Source: Bolinopsis microptera
Lineage: Eukaryota; Ctenophora; Tentaculata; Lobata; Bolinopsidae
DNA: 64,000 nt
Direction: 5' to 3'
NCBI RefSeq assembly: GCF_026151205.1
Contig: NC_087073.1
Coordinates: forward strand, 12,803,578-12,867,577
Shown: positions 12,500 through 29,966 of the stretch, piece by piece
Layout: each line of letters starts with the position of its first letter
Numbering within the stretch: the first letter of the stretch is position 1
Notes under the pieces: generated by a model
What the model was told of the DNA's origin: nothing
Seen by the model: only the letters and a program-made list of their open reading frames with translations
The model's database searches: none
Position numbers and translations under genes: made by a program

Positions 12500-13927
12500 G
12501 ATCTAACACAAACAGACGCCGCCGCATCCGTTTTTTATTTTCAGTAGACCTTTTCAATGTGTTCATACACAAGTGCCGAGTTGTCACTCTCGATGTAATT
12601 AATTTTTAATTGAAAGTGTAGCATAAATGCTTTATTTTGGTGAAAACATGCACTCGAAATGGGTTTATGAGAACCAAATTTTGAAATTAGGGCCTGAAGC
12701 TACATTTTATTCACTTATTGAATCAAGCCCTGTAACCTATCTAGATTTTGAAATAATTGACCCAATTAGCTAATTTTCCATTAATCATAACAATCTTGCC
12801 AGAAGAAAAGTTGTTTTTCGTGTGAACATTTACTGCCCCAAGAATCATCATGTCTTCGTGGTCGAAATAAAATTTCCTGAAGTTTAAACATGTTTGCTAT
12901 ACAAAATTACAAATTCTACACTTATGGTCAAATCATGCCTTTCAAATTCAGCAGAATTTGAGATTTTCTTGCCTCTTGGAACCACTACCGTAAAATATTA
13001 CTGAGAATTAACAACATTCGTATAATACAGAAATTTCGTGAACAGCAATATTTAGGCTCTAGATTTAATCAAATTGGCTGATAGTGAGCATCGTACCTTG
13101 ATTAACATCATTTATATACTTTTATAGGTTGCATATTATTTGTGTGCACTAAAAACAAAACAGGTGTCGTGTTACGAGCGTTGGGAGAGCTAACCTCGCA
13201 CTGCAGGTAAAACAGAAAAATAAATTTCGAACAAGAGTCAAGGTAAGTGACAGATTTAAGTAATTTCCGCGTACCCGATCCTGTATAAATGCTATTCACT
13301 AGAGACTCCGTTTCAAACACTTAACTTGATTGTAGTGTAAAACAGGGGAACTAATATTTTAAAATTAAATTGTCATGACAACAGAAGTAGCTTAGTAAGC
13401 AAAACTGTGCCCAGAGCAATCAACACGGGATTTTAGCTACACAGTGAAGGTCATGAAAATGAATAAAACTCCTTAAATCTTTAAATGCAAATACGAAATA
13501 AAGTATAAACTGTGTTTGGGTCAGTACTTCCTAAACAAAACGGTTCCTAAACAAAACGGTTTAGGACAATCCAAAAATGCAGAAGACACATGGACGCTTT
13601 CAACTATTTAGCTTGCTGTTACAGTCTCCAATTAAGCTGTTTCAACACATTAATTATCTATAATCACTCAATACCCCGCGTGCTGACTGTATAATCCTTC
13701 ACCTTGACATTATTTTCTAATTTACTCGTGAGTTCATTAGTATGCTTAGGACAATTCTACCATCTAATCTAATCTAATATTAATATCTACTTAAATCATG
13801 TCCTGCACGTTGAATTATCCTCACTCATTCGTTGAAGACAAATATAGCTCTTAAGAGGAACGTGTTATATAAAGATATAACTGTGTTACGAGGGTATATG
13901 TTTATACCTGGAAAAATCGTTAAAAAA
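12500..13927. other. Non-coding stretch
   Basis: AT-rich sequence with no recognisable exon, RNA gene or element boundary on either strand. Confidence 0.5.
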
Positions 13928-14307
13928 TGAGGTCCAAGATTTTCAAAATCGAATAAAAAATGTATCTATAAAAGGCCTATCTCAAAATTCGGCTCGATAG
14001 ATCTCTCCTAAATGATCCTTAGACTCTAGAACATATCCTGAAAGTTTCAGGGTGATTGCTCAAAAAATGTAGGAGAAGATAGATTTTTAGACTCGATTTT
14101 CAGGGCGTGTGATTGAAAATCGCTCACGCAATACAATTACACATTTAGCGCTGGCCGCTGACCTTTGACCGGCGATAATTTTGGCTAGGAACAATAGTTT
14201 TCGATGGGACTAAAAGCAGCTGATAGATATCACTCCCCTTTATCAGAAACAACTATAAAATCAATTTCGAGAGAATTTTGATGAAGACCCCCCGGCTCCC
14301 TTAATGA
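13928..14307. mobile_element. Diverged relative of foldback family A
   Basis: It shares with 4330-4778 the segments around GGTCCAAGATTTTCAAAAT, GACTCGATTTTCAGGGCG, GCTGACCTTTGACCGGCGAT and ATATCACTCCCC, and ends with ...CTCCC-TTAA. The order of internal blocks differs from the first copy. The left inverted arm is missing or rearranged, so this looks like a broken or recombined copy. Confidence 0.6.
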
Positions 14308-18636
<4,329 letters not shown>

Positions 18637-18960
18637 GTGAAACTGTTGCATCCACCGTTCATTTTGCAGAAGGTGAAACTGTTGCATCCACCGTTTATTT
18701 GGCAGAAGGTGAAACTGTTGCATCCACCGTTTATTTTGCAGAAGGTGAAACTGTTGCATCCACCGTTTATTTTGCAGAAGGTGAAACTGTTGCATCCACC
18801 GTTTATTTGGCAGAAGGTGAAACTGTTGCAACCACCGTTTATTTTGCAGAAGGTGAAACTGTTGCATCCACCGTTTATTTTGCAGAAGGTGAAACTGTTA
18901 CATCCACCGTTTATTTGGCAGAAGGTGAAACTGTTGCATCCACCGTTTATTTTGCAGAAG
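18637..18960. repeat. 36-bp minisatellite, nine units
   Basis: Nine head-to-tail 36-bp units with only a few base differences (T/C, TT/GG before GCAGAAGG, and A/T in GCATCC). Because 36 is a multiple of three and the unit has no stop in several frames, long open frames appear on both strands. One plus frame repeats KLLHPPFILQKV, another repeats EGETVASTVYFA. No start context, splice signals or flanking coding sequence supports a gene, so I treat this as a satellite. Confidence 0.93.
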
Positions 18961-19092
18961 GTGATGATGTGCAGATAACAAAAATACCAGAAAATCCACT
19001 GTTTAGTGATTAGGTTGTTAAGTTATATGAAGAGTGTTTACTGTTTACGTGCTGGAAAATTATCGGATCTCACAATATGGCTTCATATATTC

Positions 19093-19187
19093 AGAGTAAC
19101 AGAGTAACAGATAACAGATAACAGATAACAGATAACAGATAACAGATAACAGATAACAGATAACAGATAACAGATAACAGATAACCA
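19093..19187. repeat. 7-bp tandem repeat (AGATAAC)n
   Basis: About twelve near-perfect AGATAAC units preceded by two variant GAGTAAC units. Confidence 0.93.
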
Positions 19188-19699
19188 GTAGTCTCTATTA
19201 ATTCACATACGAACCACGCATATTACCGATTCTTAATGGTTCACAGTGACACAGAAACCTCAAAATAAAGACTTCCTAGATAAAGTTTAAATACGTGTCA
19301 AGTTCAAAGATTTCACGAGAATAAATCTTCGTGGGTGAGAGATGAATGGTAACACAATTCAACAGCATTTTATTATGCTATTATTATATCACAAACCAGA
19401 CATTGATCACAACTTTGGCAATTCTCATTTTACTGGCATTATTGTTACAGTAAACCCCGATGCCAATAAAAGTCGATGTAACAAGATGTACGTTTAAAAA
19501 AACTAACAGATAAAAAATAAAGAATCATCGAGAGTCTCGATTCGAGACCAAGAAAGAAGATTTAAGAAGCGAAACTTCCACTGGAAACTGTCCAAAAATG
19601 CGTGTTATCAACAAACCAGACTGATTGCAACGATTTGTATCAAAGGTTATGTAATAAAGGTTATAGACTATAGAGCAGTGTAGCAGGATTTATATAACG

Positions 19700-20111
19700 G
19701 TATAATGTTACATAATATCATAATTAATGTTACATATTATAATTAGTGTTACAGTACATATTATAATTAATGTTACATATCATAATTAGTGTTACATATT
19801 ATAATTAGTGTTACATATTATAATTAATGTTACATATTATAATTAATGCTCAGATTATAATTACTGTTACATATTATAATTAGTGTTACATATTATAATT
19901 AGTGTTACATATTATAATTAATGTTACATATTATAATTAATGTTACATATCATAATGAGTGTTACATATTATAATTAGTGTTACATATTATAATTAATGT
20001 TACATATTATAATTAGTGTTACATGTTATAATTAGTGTTACATATTATAATTAATGTTGCATATTATAATTAGTGTTTCATATTATAATTAATGTTACAT
20101 ATTATAATTAG
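19700..20111. repeat. 19-bp AT-rich tandem array
   Basis: Head-to-tail units of the form GTTACATATTATAATTAGT, with the last positions alternating AGT/AAT and occasional variants (GCTCAGATT, ATGAGT). There are about 20 copies. The units abut with no spacers, so this is a satellite and not a CRISPR array. Confidence 0.92.
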
Positions 20112-23100
20112 TGACTCTCATTTTGATATTACATGTTATATTATGACGCAGTGAAACTATCAGACTACGATGTATGGCGACTTGCCACCCCATGGTAACA
20201 TCAAAATATATTGACTTTGTAACATCGTTGTGCCATAATGTGTTATGATCACAAGTTCAAGTTACCCACATTGGTGACTCACATAATATTATGCTTATTA
20301 TTGAATGAATAATATCATGTTAGCACGATATAAAAGTGTAACCACGTGTCCCTTTCTAGTTGACACCTCATTAGTGTATTGGGGTTTTCTCAGACCAGAC
20401 CAGAACGGTTTCCACAAAGGACGGTACACACTCCCACAGGTTTTTGCACGTAGAATAATGAGGAGTAAAAGATTGGGGAAACACTGAAATATCAGCTGTA
20501 CTTTTGAATGGATCAGACACTTAGACATGCAAATGGCTGTTACTCGAGACTCATCATGAGATCCAGAAACTTACACTGAAAGAAGAAATACTAAACCTTG
20601 GTAAAATTAACAGCAACCTTTCAGAGATGTGCACTGTGTTACTTTTAGGCGGCGGCGGTCTTAATGCCAAAATTGGTCGGCGGCGGCGGTTTGACCGCGG
20701 TCCGACTACTAGATATCCAAACCGCGGTCTACTGTGTACATGATGGTAATTTGGCTGTGTAACTGATGTATATGAATTGATTTCTTATTATCACTCTACA
20801 TTGAAGAACTAATTCATCGTTAACAGCTGTATTTTTTGATCTGACGGCCGCGAATCGCGGTGGTGCTCTGCACGCTTAGCCTCTGTCCTAGCCTAACGGA
20901 GAGCTCGCTTTGCATGTCATTGTTTGAAGGCAGAATATCAGGCCAGCTTAACAATCTTGCTTTGGCAGTTTGGTACCTCAAGTTGGCACAGCAAGTCCGG
21001 TAAAAGACATCTAAAATACTTAGTTACTGTAGCAGCTCGAGATAAATAGGTTTAAATCTGATATCGACAGAGTACTGTGCAGTTTGTGGGAGGATCGTTG
21101 ACGAGCAACCGATTAATGACTAAGTAAGTAAGTAAAACAAGATTCATTAATCAAGAGTCACGGGACTTCTGACTGTGTCGCGTGACTACTGACTGTGACT
21201 GATAAAGAATAATGGAGCCAGACAAATATTGCAGGGAAGGAATTTATTAAAATGACATTCTCGAAATGAAATTATATATCAAGGCCTGAAATATGAGTAA
21301 GTAATTAGTTATTACGTTATTACTTTTTAAGGTCCTTGTATATTTTTAGCGTCGACAACCTGATCCACGAATATAAACAGTAGTAATAATCTATGTAATA
21401 ATATAAGACGTGTTTAAACACTATTAGAGCTGAACTAAAATAAATGATCGCTAGAAGCTAGTTAAACTGAACTACACTAACTTATCGTAGTTAGAGCTGA
21501 ACTACAGTTTTTGGTAAACTAATAGTGAAATACTATTGCTGAATTCGGCTGAAATGTCAACTACAGGCCTACGCCTTACAGCTAACTTTTGCGACGACAA
21601 CAAGCAACCACTCCCACAGATGAACTGAACTACAGATAATGAGGCCTCATTCTTCAACCGGAGAACCGGAGAACGTAAAGTACTCCTCAATTAAGTCTAC
21701 TGATTACTAAGTGAGCACTTCATCTTCGTAAATAGTCGTGAAGCGTTTAAATCTAGTGGCTATGAAGCGGGCATTGTACAGTCTTTATATTAAATGATGT
21801 ATCACTGCTACATCCTCGATTTATCATTAAGTAATAAAGCTATCAAAAAGAGAGGGGTAAGTATTAATAAGAGCTTAAACCTTTGAAGCTTTGATTAATG
21901 ATCCTGCAACAAACGAACGTAATGTTTTAATGAATCAACCGAGAGGTTTGGCTAACATAAGGGTGTGCGATAACAGAAAAGGCTGCGGAGACAGTTTAAA
22001 TGATTTGCAGAAATTGATTGCAGAAGATTCCAGAAAATTCCACATAAAATTCCACCGGCCATCATAAACAATATCCAAAGCAGGAAAATATAACTGTATA
22101 ACAGTACGTCATTAAATGGTGGTGGACGAGGATTGCAAATACCGAGATAACTTACTATAAATATAATCTACTAATTTACAAAATATAAGCAAAAGTAGAC
22201 AAGCGAACGCTAATATATTTGCGCAATAATAATTTACTATACGGGGTGTAACCAGTATAATACTTGCAGTTACTAGACTTCCCCAAATTTAACGGGCCTA
22301 TGAAACGATCATATCCAAGAACCAAGATATTCTAGAAAACTCCCAGATATTATGATGTTTGAAAATAAGAAACGGTGTTATTCCTCGTTCAACAAAAAAA
22401 CAGGGCCGAATGTCAACGCAATATGAAGATGAAATGTATACCACTCATATCTAAAATATTATATAATTAGGTACCGGATATAGACAAGGTACCGGGTACG
22501 CTAACGTATCTATTTCGGATAGACCCCGCGGAGAGAGACCTATCTCAAGACGGCATTGTGTGCCCCTGGGCACGAAGTGTCTGTCTTTGTGTAACTGTAA
22601 ACACGTGACCACAGTTAAAAATCAAATACAAGAGTCACGTGCCTATTCTACAAAAGCCACTTAACCAATTAGCGCCCGCCAGTGAACAGTATTCGGAACG
22701 GAATATGATTTGTGCTGATCATAAGAAAGTGACGTCAGACTTGGTGTAAGTTGCAATTATAAAAGCCAACACATAGTTTCAAAATACACGAATTAGTGTA
22801 AACTTAGGAGTGGTCTATCAGTATTAGTTTATTTGAAAACCCGGGTCATCCTCCTAATTCTCCCTCATTAACCCGGACCAAATCAACAGAAGATTAAGCA
22901 GGATGGAAACAATGGTTATATAACCAGTTATCATGGGCATATTTCAAGTTTCAACGAAAAATACTAGCACGGCGTTAACACGGCTAAGATATAAGAACTT
23001 TAAATACCGATCAAGCTGTTGGACCTGGTAGAATTTTAATCACAATTAGTCTGAGGATATAAGTATATTCGGTCCCGCGGAAAGACCGTCAGAGGTTTCC

Positions 23101-23852
23101 AAAGAAAAGGTTTTAGATAGCCCAAAATGGATAATTTAACTCGGCAGTGTTTCCTGCCGAGTCTTGGTAACAGAAACGTTTATGAAACATCGTGTAGCTG
23201 TACGAAACAAATTAGTGCCATCGGGATACGGATGTATGACCAATATTAATAATAACTAAAGTAATTAATAATAATAATATTAACGCACTACGAATTATTA
23301 AATTAATATTTGTGGCACTCTAGCAGCTAACTGCAGTGACAACAATGGTTACAAGTAACTGACCACTGTAACAGGTCACAGCCCGTCAACAATACATTCA
23401 TACTAAAAGCCACTGACCAGCCCGGCGATGCTTTGAAAGAGCACCACGAAGCATGCTTAGAAATTAGCTTCTTTATATGGGATATTATGCAACGAGGCTA
23501 TTGTTATGAGATCTAGCTGCATGAGCTCGAATGATATTTTTCATAGGCTGGTTTAGCTCTTACAAACATTATACTCCAGCGGCCAGGCTGCCAGGGGTGC
23601 ACGCCGGTCCAATTTTTGTCAATCGGCGGTGGCGTGTATAAAACGGCACCGGGGCGCAGATGTTTAATAAAACAAATATAATAAAACAAATATTTATTTT
23701 TACGGCACAATCAAACAATATCAATAATAAATAAATCAGGGGAGGTTTCAAGAGGTTTCAAGTGCCGAAGGCCACTGCTTATCTTTAGGATTTGAGAGTG
23801 ACCTGTGCTTGAAACCCCCTCAACCATCCACTACGTCAATATACTTATTATA
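20112..23852. other. Non-coding stretch
   Basis: No coding exon is recognised. A CGG-rich patch lies at 20649-20730 (CGGCGGCGGT words in an otherwise AT-rich region). The 60-77-codon frames at 20298-20528 and 21502-21690 carry no recognisable motif. Short TAAGTAAGTAAG-type runs occur near 21121. Confidence 0.45.
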
Positions 23853-24614
23853 CAGGGTGGGCCAAAAGTCAGTGGGCATACGTTGGCCTTAATAGCTCCG
23901 CTGTGTTTTATATTTGAGAGCTGTTGCTTTGCAGATGGCTTACTGGTTCGAGGATTTCGTTGTCAAAATTTGAAAATTCGAATATTTTTGACCACGCCCA
24001 TTCAATATTAAAACACCTATATTGCTTTATCTGAACATGCTGAACGCCTATTTTTTTCAGAGACGGTAGATTATTAAATGTTGCATTTATGATCTGACAA
24101 CATGAGGCAAAACGGATTAGAAATTACGAAGTTATCAAGCATTTTCTGTATCTCGTTTTAACAACATTGACTGGGTGATTATGTGACACCGTGACTCGAC
24201 ACCTTAATTGGGCACCCTTAACAATTGCCATAATGATTAACGGGGTGGTTAACGGGGTCACCTAATCACGTGATTAGGTAAACCAATCACCTGATCACAC
24301 GTAATGAATAAACTCGTTATGCTTCATATCTCTGTCATCTGAGAAGCTACAGTTCTAATTTTTTCAGGACAAACGTAATTCGAATGGCCAAACACAATTC
24401 AATAAAATTTAGCTCGATTCGATTATCAAAACTATCAAATAAATGCAAAAATGAACCTTCATTTGAAAAAAATGAACTCTAATATTTATCGATTTGACAA
24501 ATTCCTCGAACCAGTGGTGGTAGTAAGTCATACCAGAAAGAATTATTTCAATTGGGCACTCAGTGACTGAGCTATTAAGGCCAACGTATGCCCACTGACT
24601 TTTGGCCCACCCTG
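23853..24614. mobile_element. Non-autonomous mariner/Tc1-like element, 762 bp
   Basis: The two terminal 46-bp segments (23853-23898 and 24569-24614) are exact inverted repeats beginning CAGGGTGGGCCAAAAGT. The element is flanked by TA on both sides (23851-23852 and 24615-24616), matching TA target duplication. There is no transposase frame inside, so it is a deletion derivative or MITE. Perfect TIRs argue for recent mobility. Superfamily assignment follows from the TA flanks and the CAGGGTG start; it is inferred, not aligned. Confidence 0.82.
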
Positions 24615-24616
24615 TA

Positions 24617-26848
24617 CAAATATAGAAAAATATAATAATCTAAAATTGCTAATTGGTCTAGTTTGGTGACACAGGGGAGCCCAGTTGAGCTTTAGTTTAG
24701 GTTTAGGTTTAAATCATAGTTTAAAAGGTTAGCCATGTTTCATGGCAGAGAGAGATATCATGTGTGCAGAGCCGTACCGGATGTAGAATTTGAGATATAA
24801 TATATATATATATAATATGTAGATTAGTTACCATGTATAATTAATCTACCGTTCAATCTATCGGTGCGACGGCGTCTAGCGGCGGCGTGCACCCCTACCG
24901 GGGGTTGAACCAGTTAATCAACAATGAAGACAGTTTCGGGGGCAAAATACAGAAGTTCAGACTACAATATGAAAGAAAAATAATTTTATAATTAAAAGGA
25001 TAATTTCTTGTCACTTTACGACCAGTCCGGTATCGCCCGTCCTATGACGGACGGGCGCGTGTGTGAGTTAAACTGGGAATATTAAACTAATAAAATCGCA
25101 ATTTAAATCGGAAACGAACACCGGAACACAGTTAAATAATATATAATACTTCATACATGGTACGCTTAATTAAATTCCCCGAAAACGTAATTATGCACCG
25201 CATAATTTATTCTTTAATCACAGCACGGTAGACACTCGTTTAACCGAGCCTCTTGGGAATGGAAATATTGTACGGAAAATCGAGATGCCCTCTAGAGCCA
25301 GTCACGAAATATATCATCTAGGCACGGCGGGTATTGATTAAAAACATAGCTCCTCAGTGAGTTCATACTATTGCATACAACAGCATCAGTTTTATTAGAC
25401 GAATAAATGTTGATAATTCTAAGCTTCTTTAAGGGTAACGCTCCTAACGTTTTTTAAATCATAAATTAGCATCATGTTAATGATTTCCAGGAATAACACG
25501 AATGGAGGAATTTGGAAAACAGCTGCCGGAATCAGAAATGAATATATAATTATAACATATTAACGTATAAGGAAAACAGTTTTGCAGTTGAAATTATTAA
25601 ATTCATTTTATTAATTTTATTGTTAAACATAGACATACTGACTAACGTTGCATAATCGAAAAGAAGAGCACCTTTTGGTTATTGAGCAAATTAGAAGGGC
25701 AAAGATAAGGTTTTTAAACTTTAAACTCGTGTCAAGGTGACAAATACAAAGACAAATATTGTATATTTTTAATTTGAAGAGGTAATTTAACTCTATTTTG
25801 ACGGGACATATAAAGTGTTTGCCCTGAAAAAGAGTAATTGTGATGCTGAGCTTGTAAAAAGAAGATGTTTATTACTTCGCACAAATTACAACAACGCCAC
25901 AAACCAAAGAGAATTGTAATTGAGGGATTGACAAGTATTTATACTCGTAGTGACATTATTTTAAACTGCTATAATTTATTAGTGAATTCAAAGCTTTGAA
26001 TAATTGTATTAATTCCAAGTTTTACCGTTTGCAAATGAGTTTTACAATTTAATTGTTAAGCTGGAGGGGGATTTGTTTAAAACATATTTAAGTGATACGA
26101 AAAGTTGTTTTAGCAGGAGCTTCCAAAATACATGTGTAAATCGTCTTCAGCTGATTGTAAAGCTTTTAGGTTTGAAATCGGAAACATCCAAAACGAGCGA
26201 AAGTATGTGGTCGTGAGACTGCGGTTAAACAGCGTTACATATATTATTATGATGCAGTTAGTTGAAAGCCAAAATTATTCAGACGACAGTAAAAGGTCAG
26301 ACTGAACGTCACACTAACCGGTGAATTAGTGACTTCTAATATAATGATCCTGAGAATTTCATACTTTCATACGATCATGATACGATGGTATGGTTTTGCA
26401 GTTTGCACGGCGTAATACTATTTACCAGCTAAATTAAATTTTACATGATTAAATCAGACATAACTAGCAAGAGGCTAGTTATGCAACTGTCGAGGAAATG
26501 TATCGAGGAAATGAAGGATAGCTAATTTTATTTAACCTGCCGATAGTACAAGTATACAATATATATATATATTACATGTAGTATATATAATATACTACAT
26601 ATTGTAGTATTATCACATTCTGCTAAATAAGGCGAGCACAAGCTTTATAATAAGAATGTCTATGTCTTATTACTATCATGACACAAGTAAAACAGAGGAA
26701 TATGTATAACATTTATACAGCACACATTTGACTCTCTGCCCCCTACCTAGCAACTGAGCTGCAGTACTTATTTCTGAAGAATCAAGAAATATCTCGAAGA
26801 CCAGATATAATATAATCTTAACTTGAATGAGATTAATCTCATCATATA
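24617..26848. other. Non-coding stretch
   Basis: No coding exon is recognised. Alternating AT runs occur near 24799-24822 and 26560-26605 (the latter partly self-complementary). Confidence 0.45.
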
Positions 26849-26922
26849 ATAGATGTGGATTCTCGTGGAGAGGTGAGGTAAATTAGTTTACTCACCTCCC
26901 CACCAAAATTCACATCTATAGA
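26849..26922. repeat. Imperfect hairpin of about 74 bp
   Basis: ATAGATGTGGATT...GAGGTGAG pairs with CTCACCTC...TTCACATCTAT across the loop AATTAGTTTA. The left half recurs as a lone, diverged copy at about 46551-46590. Confidence 0.7.
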
Positions 26923-27938
26923 CTGTTAATTGTAACATATTATCATATGAGATAATCTCACGATCGTGTAGTGCGATTCGGTGATTAATAACACAGAACG
27001 TGATATTAGTTCAATAATTAACGAACGAGTTTGAGAAATGGGTGTGATACGAAGTTGGGTCAACTTTGCGCAGGTGTTGACTGAAGGTGCAAAGTGCTGG
27101 CAGTCGAATGGATGGAAATAGGAAAACAAGAAAGACTACTTTAAATATGAGTATAAAATACTGTACATCTGCAGATTCGCAGAACATCAGGGTTCATACT
27201 ACAAACCGAGAAACTAGATTAGTGAAAATAACAGCACTGCTACCAGCACAACTATGCAGTTGCTGTACTATAAGTAAGTAATAATAATTAAAATTATTGA
27301 AATTAATATGATTTACAAAGGGTACTCACTCATGACTTGATATTAGGATTCGTCTGTTTTACTGACATTAGCTGAGTCCTATGGGTTAGATATGTTCAAG
27401 TTTCATATTGGAGAAATGGGGAATAAAAATAAAGTATTGTTTAGCTTAAGATAGAAATATAAATAGGGCTACCTGGGTGTAGCCACCCTGGTAACGTAAC
27501 CACCCTGGTAATGCCACTACCGAGGTATTAGTTATAACTAGTCTAGAACGAAATAGCTTACAAATCTAGAACGAAATAGCTTACCAAGGCAAACCTGTTC
27601 CCAGAGATCGAGTCCTCGGCCTCGGTTTTACCGAGGAATGGCGATTTTTCCTTGACCTCGGTAAAAATAGAGTTGCCATTCCTCGGCCTCGGCAAAATTT
27701 GAAAATTTAACCGAGGATTTAAATTTTATAAATTTTTCCAAAATATTTAGACGTGGCTTTAATATATAATTATTTAGAGTGTTGCGCAGACTTTTGCAAC
27801 TGGGTCGACCGGTCAAACTTTCTTTAAATAGCTCTGTAGTTACGTAGAAAATGTTATGAAAAAAGTTGTATAACTTTTAGCGTAACTTTTAGCAACTGCT
27901 TCATATCTTAATATATATATACAGCGAGACAAAACCGC

Positions 27939-28018
27939 ATTTTAATTGTGTAGAAGTTCAGCAATGAAATATATAATATATATATATATATTTCGTTGCT
28001 GTACTCCTACACATTAAA
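27939..28018. mobile_element. Short foldback element with AT-dinucleotide loop
   Basis: Arms of about 37 bp (TTTTAATTGTGTAGAAGTTC... and its near-complement ...GTACTCCTACACATTAAAA) flank an AT-repeat centre. It is non-coding and compatible with a minimal MITE. Confidence 0.6.
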
Positions 28019-28396
28019 AGTCGGTGTTGATTAGATCTTCGAAATTCTTTGCATCATTTATTAAACATCGTTATCTGAGATAAAATTGTTCTAAAAGCAA
28101 CTATTATATATAATATATCCGTACCATTTTAATGACACCACTGCATCAACTTTAACACGACGTTCCGCAAAAACCGTTAAAGATATAAAAATATGAAACT
28201 TTTTTGACTGGGTCAAATGTCTTAATGGCCTTCAAATCAGCATGAAAAAATAAAAAATTGGCCAAGAAATAGAAATTTTATTGCCTAAAATTTGGACCCC
28301 CAATTGGTGTCAAAAACGCGAATTAAATAGGTAATATTTTAATATTTATTTAGTCTCTTGAGTCTTGACACCACTTAAGGGTTAAACGGGTTCCTG

Positions 28397-28800
28397 CTGG
28401 TAATAATAATAATAATAACGCTTTATTTGTATACCGCTTAAGCTGTATAAGCGACCAAAATCCCCAAAGTGGGGTTGATACTTGCCAACAAAGCGGTGCA
28501 GATAATTATAGCTTAGTAGTCCCATTTCTATTTAAAATTGAAATTTATAAATTGTAGATTGAACTTAAAGTCCTGACTTCATGACTACAGAATCACCAAA
28601 AATACTGTTCGCACATACAGGATAGGCTTGATGAAAAAGATGGGTCTTGAGAGCCTTCTTGAAGACATCTAGTCGAGAGATGGAGCGCAGTGAGTAGGGA
28701 AGCGTATTCCAGATTTTAGGAGCAGTGTGAAAATACATATGTTTCACCAACTTTCCCTGTGACAAAACCTTTAATTATGCATATGATATCATGTTTATGA
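28397..28800 (-). pseudogene. 5'-truncated LINE: ORF2 C-terminus and 3' tail
   Basis: On the minus strand a 66-codon frame (28765-28565) reads FHTAPKIWNTLPYSLRSI...LDVFKKALKTHLF. This is the conserved C-terminal tail of many CR1/L2-type ORF2 proteins ('APxxWNxLPxxLR...FKxxLKTHLF'). It is followed by a 3' UTR with AATAAAGCG and then an ATT trinucleotide run at 28397-28416, the typical 3' end of such LINEs. The reverse-transcriptase core is absent. Recognised from motif memory. Confidence 0.7.
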
Positions 28801-29190
28801 GGGAAAATTGTGCAGTGCTGAAAAAACTGAAAAATGTTTCGCGGAAAATTTTATTTAAGCGTTTCAGTGGGTGAGCAGTAAGTACTGTGTGGGCAGATTA
28901 TTTGGTTTATTAGTCGAATATTTTTACAATTTCACTCCTGACTTGCACGTCTTCAGCTTCAGGTTTTATATTTGGTGCTGAAGAGTGCTGCTGTAGAAAG
29001 GAAAAATTTCAGAGTTTTTGACTAATTTTGATGCGCAGTGACGTGAGCCAGTGGCCTTTGCTTAGGACATTAATTAATATAATTCATCATTCTAAGAATT
29101 TGGTTATGATATAACTACCAGTGCCACTACCAGCACTGTTCGCTACAACGAAATGAAGGATTCTGAAGAATTCTACCAGAACAGTCGGGT
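28801..29190. other. Non-coding stretch
   Basis: AT-rich sequence with no feature recognised. It lies between the LINE tail and the hexamer array. Confidence 0.5.
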
Positions 29191-29898
29191 TCTCCCTCTC
29201 CCTCTCCCTCTCCCTCTCCCTCTCCCTCTCCCTCTCCCTCTCCCTCTCCCTCTCCCTCTCCCTCTCCCTCTCCCTCTCCCTCTCCCTCTCCCTCTCCCTC
29301 TCCCTCTCCCTCTCCCTCTCCCTCTCCCTCTCCCTCTCCCTCTCCCTCTCCCTCTCCCTCTCCCTCTCCCTCTCCCTCTCCCTCTCCCTCTCCCTCTCCC
29401 TCTCCCTCTCCCTCTCCCTCTCCCTCTCCCTCTCCCTCTCCCTCTCCCTCTCCCTCTCCCTCTCCCTCTCCCTCTCCCTCTCCCTCTCCCTCTCCCTCTC
29501 CCTCTCCCTCTCCCTCTCCCTCTCCCTCTCCCTCTCCCTCTCCCTCTCCCTCTCCCTCTCCCTCTCCCTCTCCCTCTCCCTCTCCCTCTCCCTCTCCCTC
29601 TCCCTCTCCCTCTCCCTCTCCCTCTCCCTCTCCCTCTCCCTCTCCCTCTCCCTCTCCCTCTCCCTCTCCCTCTCCCTCTCCCTCTCCCTCTCCCTCTCCC
29701 TCTCCCTCTCCCTCTCCCTCTCCCTCTCCCTCTCCCTCTCCCTCTCCCTCTCCCTCTCCCTCTCCCTCTCCCTCTCCCTCTCCCTCTCCCTCTCCCTCTC
29801 CCTCTCCCTCTCCCTCTCCCTCTCCCTCTCCCTCTCCCTCTCCCTCTCCCTCTCCCTCTCCCTCTCCCTCGCCCTCGCCCTCGCCCTCGCCCTCTCTC
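29191..29898. repeat. Hexamer satellite (CCCTCT)n, about 700 bp
   Basis: About 115 tandem CCCTCT units with no visible variation until the last four, which read CCCTCG. A decaying CT/TA-rich tail (CTCTCTATATATA words) runs to about 29966. The 250-codon Leu-Pro repeat frame across it is purely a product of the hexamer. Confidence 0.97.
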
Positions 29899-29966
29899 TC
29901 TATAAATATATATCTCTCTCTCTATATTATATATATCTCTCTCTATATATATTATATATCTCTATA

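Noticed and set aside
19700-20111. CRISPR-like array
   Set aside because: The 19-bp units abut directly with no unique spacers, and the genome is animal. It is a satellite.
29153-29905. 250-codon Leu-Pro repeat open frame
   Set aside because: It is entirely a read-through of the CCCTCT hexamer satellite, with no flanking coding sequence.
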